From Prorocentrum cordatum (Eukaryota; Sar; Dinophyceae; Prorocentrales; Prorocentraceae), in NCBI GenBank assembly GCA_963575745.1, contig CAUYUJ010014355.1, positions 307,287-327,286 on the forward strand: 20,000 nucleotides of DNA, in the 5' to 3' direction. Below the pieces are notes generated by a model. The model was not told where the DNA came from and ran no database searches. It worked only from the letters and a program-made list of their open reading frames with translations. The position numbers were made by a program, and so were the translations under genes. Shown here one piece after another: positions 16,901 to 20,000 of the stretch. Every line of letters begins with the position of its first letter. The stretch's first letter is position 1.

Positions 16901-17084
16901 GTACTCCAGATTTCGTAATTCAAGGGAGGGGGTCTGGACCCTCCAAGACAAGCCATTTCAGACTTCCCCCGTGGGAGAAACCTCCAAAACATCGTCCCCA
17001 GACCCCCCAGGCCCTCCAAGATAGCCTGGAAGAGACCCCCCCCGAAATGAGACCCCCCTCCCTTTATTACGAAATCTGGAGTAC
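16901..17084. mobile_element. MITE-like element, family E
   Basis: A 184-bp element with perfect 19-bp ends GTACTCCAGATTTCGTAAT (16901-16919) and the reverse complement (17066-17084). Pairing continues inward to about 35 bp (AAGGGAGGGGGTCT against AAGGGAGGGGGGTCT). The interior is C/G-rich, without an ORF of its own. Single copy in the window. Confidence 0.85.
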
Positions 17085-17236
17085 TCACGAGGAAGCAGGA
17101 AGGTGTGGACGTAGTGTGCGTGCCCCTCCTCCTCCCGCTCCTGTTGCGTGGTGGATGGCACGTGTGATGCCGTCGCCTTTCAGGCACTGTGAGTCGCCGC
17201 GGAGAGCGTTTGGGCTCTCTCGCCAGGGCTTCTTCA

Positions 17237-17434
17237 CCCTCCTCCTCCTCCTCCTCTTCTTCTTCTTCCTCCTCCTCCTCCTCCTCCTCCTCCTCCACCT
17301 CCTCCTCCTCCTTCCCTCCTCCTCCTCCTCCACCTCCTCCGCCTCCTCCTCCTCCTCCTCTCTCCTCCTCCTCCTCCTCCTCCTCCTCCTCCTCCTCCTC
17401 CTCCTCCTCCTCCTCCTCCTCCTCCCCCTCCCCT
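17237..17434 (+). repeat. (CTC)n tract
   Basis: A CTC array with CTT, CAC and CCC interruptions over about 198 bp. It ends abruptly at TGAGGTCCGACGC. Confidence 0.95.
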
Positions 17435-17575
17435 GAGGTCCGACGCTGCAAACGTAACAAATCACGGCGGGAGCCTTAAACCCAATGTTTCTGCGTCATC
17501 TTCTGGGCCGGATCGATCTGCGAGGGTGCTGGGGTCGGCATCCGGGCGAAGACGCCCCTTGTGACAACATTCTGA

Positions 17576-17785
17576 GGGTCCACCGCCCCCAGACCCCCGA
17601 CGTCATGATTTTTTCATTAAGTCGACCCCTGGAGGTCTCCGCCCATTCCCCTGGATCGGTCTTTCATCCTGAATCGTTTTCCACGGTCCCGAGGGCCGGC
17701 AAGGGCCCCCAGATGACGAAAATAGCAACAAAAACTCCTGCCATGGTTTTTTGTCATTGGCCGAGGGGGTCTGGGGTCCACCGCC
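17576..17785. mobile_element. Foldback element with 12-bp flanking direct repeats, family F
   Basis: GGGTCCACCGCC occurs at 17576-17587 and 17774-17785. Just inside, CCCAGACCCCC on the left faces GGGGGTCTG on the right, with further weak pairing (GTCATGATTTTTTC against CCATGGTTTTTTGTCATTGG). The layout, direct repeat - inverted end - 186 bp - inverted end - direct repeat, is that of an inserted element. The bordering Gs allow a shift of 1-3 bp in the boundaries. Twelve bp is longer than the 8-9 bp duplications of common cut-and-paste families. Confidence 0.6.
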
Positions 17786-17840
17786 TCCTCCTTCCTCTTG
17801 TTGAGCAGGGACCGACCGTCCCGGCATTCCTAGTGTCCTA

Positions 17841-17962
17841 CCACGAAATTCTCTTAGAACCCCAAAAAGGTCCGTCTAACAAAAACAATGCTCTTAGAAC
17901 AGAAACCCGATGCGATAAAACAAGACAGACTCCGCCAGAAATGTTCTAATGACATTTCGTGG
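17841..17962. mobile_element. Foldback element, family G
   Basis: CCACGAAATTCTCTTAGAAC (17841-17860) pairs with the reverse complement of 17943-17962, which reads CCACGAAATGTCATTAGAAC, with three mismatches. CTCTTAGAAC is repeated directly at about 17891. No ORF. Flanking CCTAC(C) and GGTAGG motifs may be part of an outer arm. Confidence 0.65.
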
Positions 17963-18171
17963 AAGCCACAAAAGGTTCTTAGACCATTGTTTGGTAGGGC
18001 TATAGGCGAGCCAGGAAGCTTCGCCACTGCTTGATCTTGGCCTTCGCCGCGCTTCTCCTCCTCTCGGGCGCTTCCCAGCAGCTGCGGCCCGCTGGAGCGA
18101 CGGCTGGTGCGGCGGGCGGGCCAGCCCCACCTCGCCTCCGAAGGGTCTTTGGCCGCGGATGTCAAACATCC

Positions 18172-18511
18172 TGCTCCTCCTCCTCCTCATCCTCCTCCTT
18201 CTCCTTCTCCTCCTCCTCCTCCTCCTCCTCCTCTCCTCCTCCTCCTCTTCCTCTCCTCCTCCTCCTCCTGCCTCCTCCTCCTCCTCCGCCCCTCCTCCTC
18301 GTCCTCCTCCTCCTCCTCCTCCTCCTCCTCCCGTCATCTCCTCCGCCAGTTTCAGGGTCACTTTCACCTCCGCCTCCTCCTCCTCCATCTCCATCTCCTC
18401 CTCCTCCTGCTCCTCCGCCTCCTCCTCCTCCCCCTCCTCCTTCTCCTCCCGTCCCCCTCTTCCTCCTCCTCCTCCTCCTCCTCCTCCTCCTCTTCCTCCT
18501 CCTCCTCCTCC
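18172..18511 (+). repeat. (CTC)n tract (~340 bp, interrupted)
   Basis: The longest pyrimidine tract in the window. CTC units carry CTG, CCG, CAT and CTT interruptions, and a ~30-bp non-repeat insert (GTCATCTCCTCCGCCAGTTT then CAGGGTCACTTTCACC) splits it near 18333-18366. Confidence 0.93.
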
Positions 18512-18649
18512 CAACCAGCTTCGGACGAGTTCCTATCCCTAAGATCGGTAAGCCCCAGGCGATGGCAACTTAAGGGATGTGCCCTCAGAAGCTGAGGGGT
18601 TCCCTCAGATCGGCACCGAGGTCAGGTGATGCCAAGTAAAAGGATACCG

Positions 18650-18890
18650 CTGCTGGCGCTAAAAACGCCCATCCACAGACGTTGCTTCGACGGTGCCGCC
18701 CCTGGACCCCCATTTCAACGTTGCGTTCGCCACCGTTGTCGGGACGCAAGCATCGACAAAAAAACGCCCTAACCTCCACCGCCAGGACAACCTCGTTTTC
18801 GACATTGAAATTGAAGGGCACGGGGGTTCTGAACACAGCAGCACTGTCCATTATGCCTGGTGGGCGTTGTTTACGCCAACGGCGCCAGGG
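18650..18890. mobile_element. Large imperfect foldback, family H
   Basis: GCTGGCGCTAAAAACGCCCA at the left faces TGGGCGTTGTTTACGCC then AACGGCGCCAG at the right (an 8-bp indel in the arm). Pairing continues inward: CTGGACCCCCATTTCAACGT on the left against the reverse complement of ACATTGAAATTGAAGGGCAC then GGGGGTTC on the right. This explains why both strands translate to a similar FNV-type peptide here. The centre lies near 18770. Confidence 0.5.
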
Positions 18891-18986
18891 ATGCGCTTCA
18901 AGCTGGCAGTACTCCTCCTTCTGCTGCCGATCCTCGCTTTCCCCTCTGGCATAGGAGGACCCCCGCAGCCCTGTACCGCAGGATGA
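18891..18986 (+). CDS. Possible signal-peptide ORF (31 aa) or first exon
   Basis: MRFKLAVLLLLLPILAFPSG has the layout of a cleavable signal peptide: basic n-region, Leu-rich h-region, small residues after. It then runs through IGGPPQPC to a stop at 18986. A GTACCG shortly before the stop could be a splice donor. The same frame is open back to 18693, through the foldback. The ATG begins exactly where the foldback ends. No homology recognised; a GC-rich chance ORF is quite possible. Confidence 0.25.
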   Translation: MRFKLAVLLLLLPILAFPSGIGGPPQPCTAG

Positions 18987-19239
18987 GAACGAGCCCGAGG
19001 CCCAAAAGGGCGCGCGCGCACGAGCGAGCAGAGGCCCGCGGGGACTCCGGTTTGGCGTTGATGTCCAGCATCGCGGAGGCCTCGTGACAGCCTCCGCTCC
19101 CCTTTCTCTTGCCATGCCTCTCGCAGATTGAGCCGCTGGCGTCGTGTGCTCTCCCTGCCAGAGCAGCCGCGCACAGCCCCGAACCAGGCATTCCACGCGC
19201 TGGGGTGCCGTTCCGTCTTCTCTCTTCTCTGGTGCCGGT

Positions 19240-19450
19240 CGCTGCGCGAGGGGGGGGGACAGGGGGGCCGCCAGGGGGGGAACGGGTCCCGGGGGAAACG
19301 GGTCCCGAGGTGCTTCTCCATCTTCGGGCTCTCGGGGCCCTCCCCGGGCCCGGGAGCTGTAAGAGAACGACGGATGGTGAAGAGCTCGGCCTGGGGAAGC
19401 CTCTGGGGGGCCAGGACTCGTTTCCCTCCGGACCCGTCTCCCCCTTGCCA
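19240..19450. repeat. G-run cluster and imperfect inverted repeat
   Basis: Runs of 6-8 G recur at 19251-19285, with the direct repeat GGGAACGGGTCCC/GGAAACGGGTCCC. On the right side GACTCGTTTCCCTCCGGACC then CGTCTCCCCC is roughly its reverse complement, so a foldback over about 170 bp is possible. GGGCCCGGGAGCTGTAAGAG on plus gives TTCTCTTACAG on minus, an acceptor-like motif without a supported exon. Confidence 0.4.
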
Positions 19451-19535
19451 GGGGTTTGGGCCCCCAAGCAAACGCCACGACGCCTGGGCGGGGGGGGCAT
19501 TTTCGGGGCGGGGGTGCGATGAGATCGTCACCGCA

Positions 19536-19625
19536 TGCTCGCGCGAGCACCAATACATGGGGGGGGGGGGGGCAGCCCCCCCAACGCGAGATCGTCAACG
19601 TTCTTCGGTGGGGGGGGGGCTGAAT
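19536..19625. repeat. TGCTCGCGCGAGCA palindrome and G14/C7/G9 runs
   Basis: A perfect 14-bp palindrome at 19536-19549 is followed by a 14-G homopolymer (19559-19572), CAG, a C run and a later G run. G and C runs can pair as a hairpin or form G-quadruplexes; assembly errors in run length are likely here. GAGATCGTCAMCG flanks on both sides (about 19521 and 19586). Confidence 0.65.
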
Positions 19626-19820
19626 TACGACCGCTGCGCACCAGAGGGCGAACAAAAACAAATATGTGGCTCTCTGGCGGGTGGTAATGGGGGGTGATCC
19701 AATTGGAGGATTAAGAGAACGACCCGAGAGGGGTCCCACCCGCCCGAGGCTCTTTCTCACCGACGCTGCACTTCACGCACCACGGCAGGCCTGCAATTTT
19801 TCTTTGGAGTCCCGAAGCGG

Positions 19821-19886
19821 TGCGGTGACAGACCGTGCGGTGACCTCGAAATCCCCCAAGACCTCACCGCACGGTCCGTCACCGCA
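19821..19886. repeat. Inverted repeat of TGCGGTGACNGACCGTGCGGTGA
   Basis: The arms at 19821-19843 and 19864-19886 pair at 22 of 23 positions with a 20-nt loop. GTGCGGTGAC recurs at about 19951-19960, and GACTCACC follows near the window end, so the repeat family probably continues past 20000. Confidence 0.75.
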
Positions 19887-20000
19887 TGGTTTTGGGATCC
19901 CGGAGGCCCCAATCGCCCGAGACGTCCTCGGAGAAGGCCTCGAGTCCCAAAACGTGCGGTGACCCCGAATCCCCACCGACTCACCACACAGTGTGGTCAC

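Noticed and set aside
8167-18511. Regular repeats as CRISPR arrays
   Set aside because: The repeats are trinucleotide tracts or inverted elements, without direct repeats of constant length spaced by unique spacers.
18585-19760. 391-codon minus-strand ORF
   Set aside because: It crosses a foldback and G-run cluster; the recognisable peptide part is the mirror of the foldback arm on plus. Pro/Arg-rich otherwise.

Overview
This window looks like nuclear DNA of a dinoflagellate. The decisive evidence is a complete 22-nt dinoflagellate spliced-leader (DinoSL) sequence on the minus strand at 4809-4788, 57 nt upstream of an intact 351-codon reading frame. The rest fits: visibly GC-rich DNA, very low gene density, long (CTC)n/(GAG)n tracts, and many small inverted-repeat elements. 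The genus cannot be fixed from the sequence. A GC-rich, repeat-heavy genome such as Prorocentrum or a symbiodiniacean would fit.

Layout. 1-3370 is a repeat block built from degenerate ~10-12 bp units (type CAAGACGGCC) organised into higher-order modules, plus copies of an interspersed repeat with a GC-rich perfect hairpin. 3420-4825 is a retroposed gene: minus-strand cDNA with the DinoSL at its 5' end, a full ORF, a ~240 nt 3' tail and a perfect 17-bp direct repeat on both sides. 4826-7660 is non-coding as far as I can see, with degenerate tandem repeats and a pyrimidine tract. 7670-7932 (minus) may hold an exon. 8160-11010 is dominated by (CTC)n/(GAG)n arrays, an AT-rich island and a CA microsatellite.

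11660-13650 is a cluster of small foldback (MITE-like) elements of at least four families, three of them with a second copy in the window. 14244-15890 is an ~830-bp tandem duplication whose two units each carry a long hairpin made of iterated 18-bp motifs. 15949-18511 has more purine/pyrimidine tracts and single foldback elements, one with flanking direct repeats. 18650-20000 has a large imperfect foldback, a possible signal-peptide ORF, G-runs and a terminal inverted repeat.

The single well-supported gene is the retrogene. No operon, rRNA, tRNA or CRISPR array was seen. Most long open frames here come from GC bias and from translating simple repeats in several frames, so they are not listed as genes. 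The main interest is the retrogene with all its hallmarks preserved (leader, first AUG, target-site duplication) and the high density of inverted-repeat elements.
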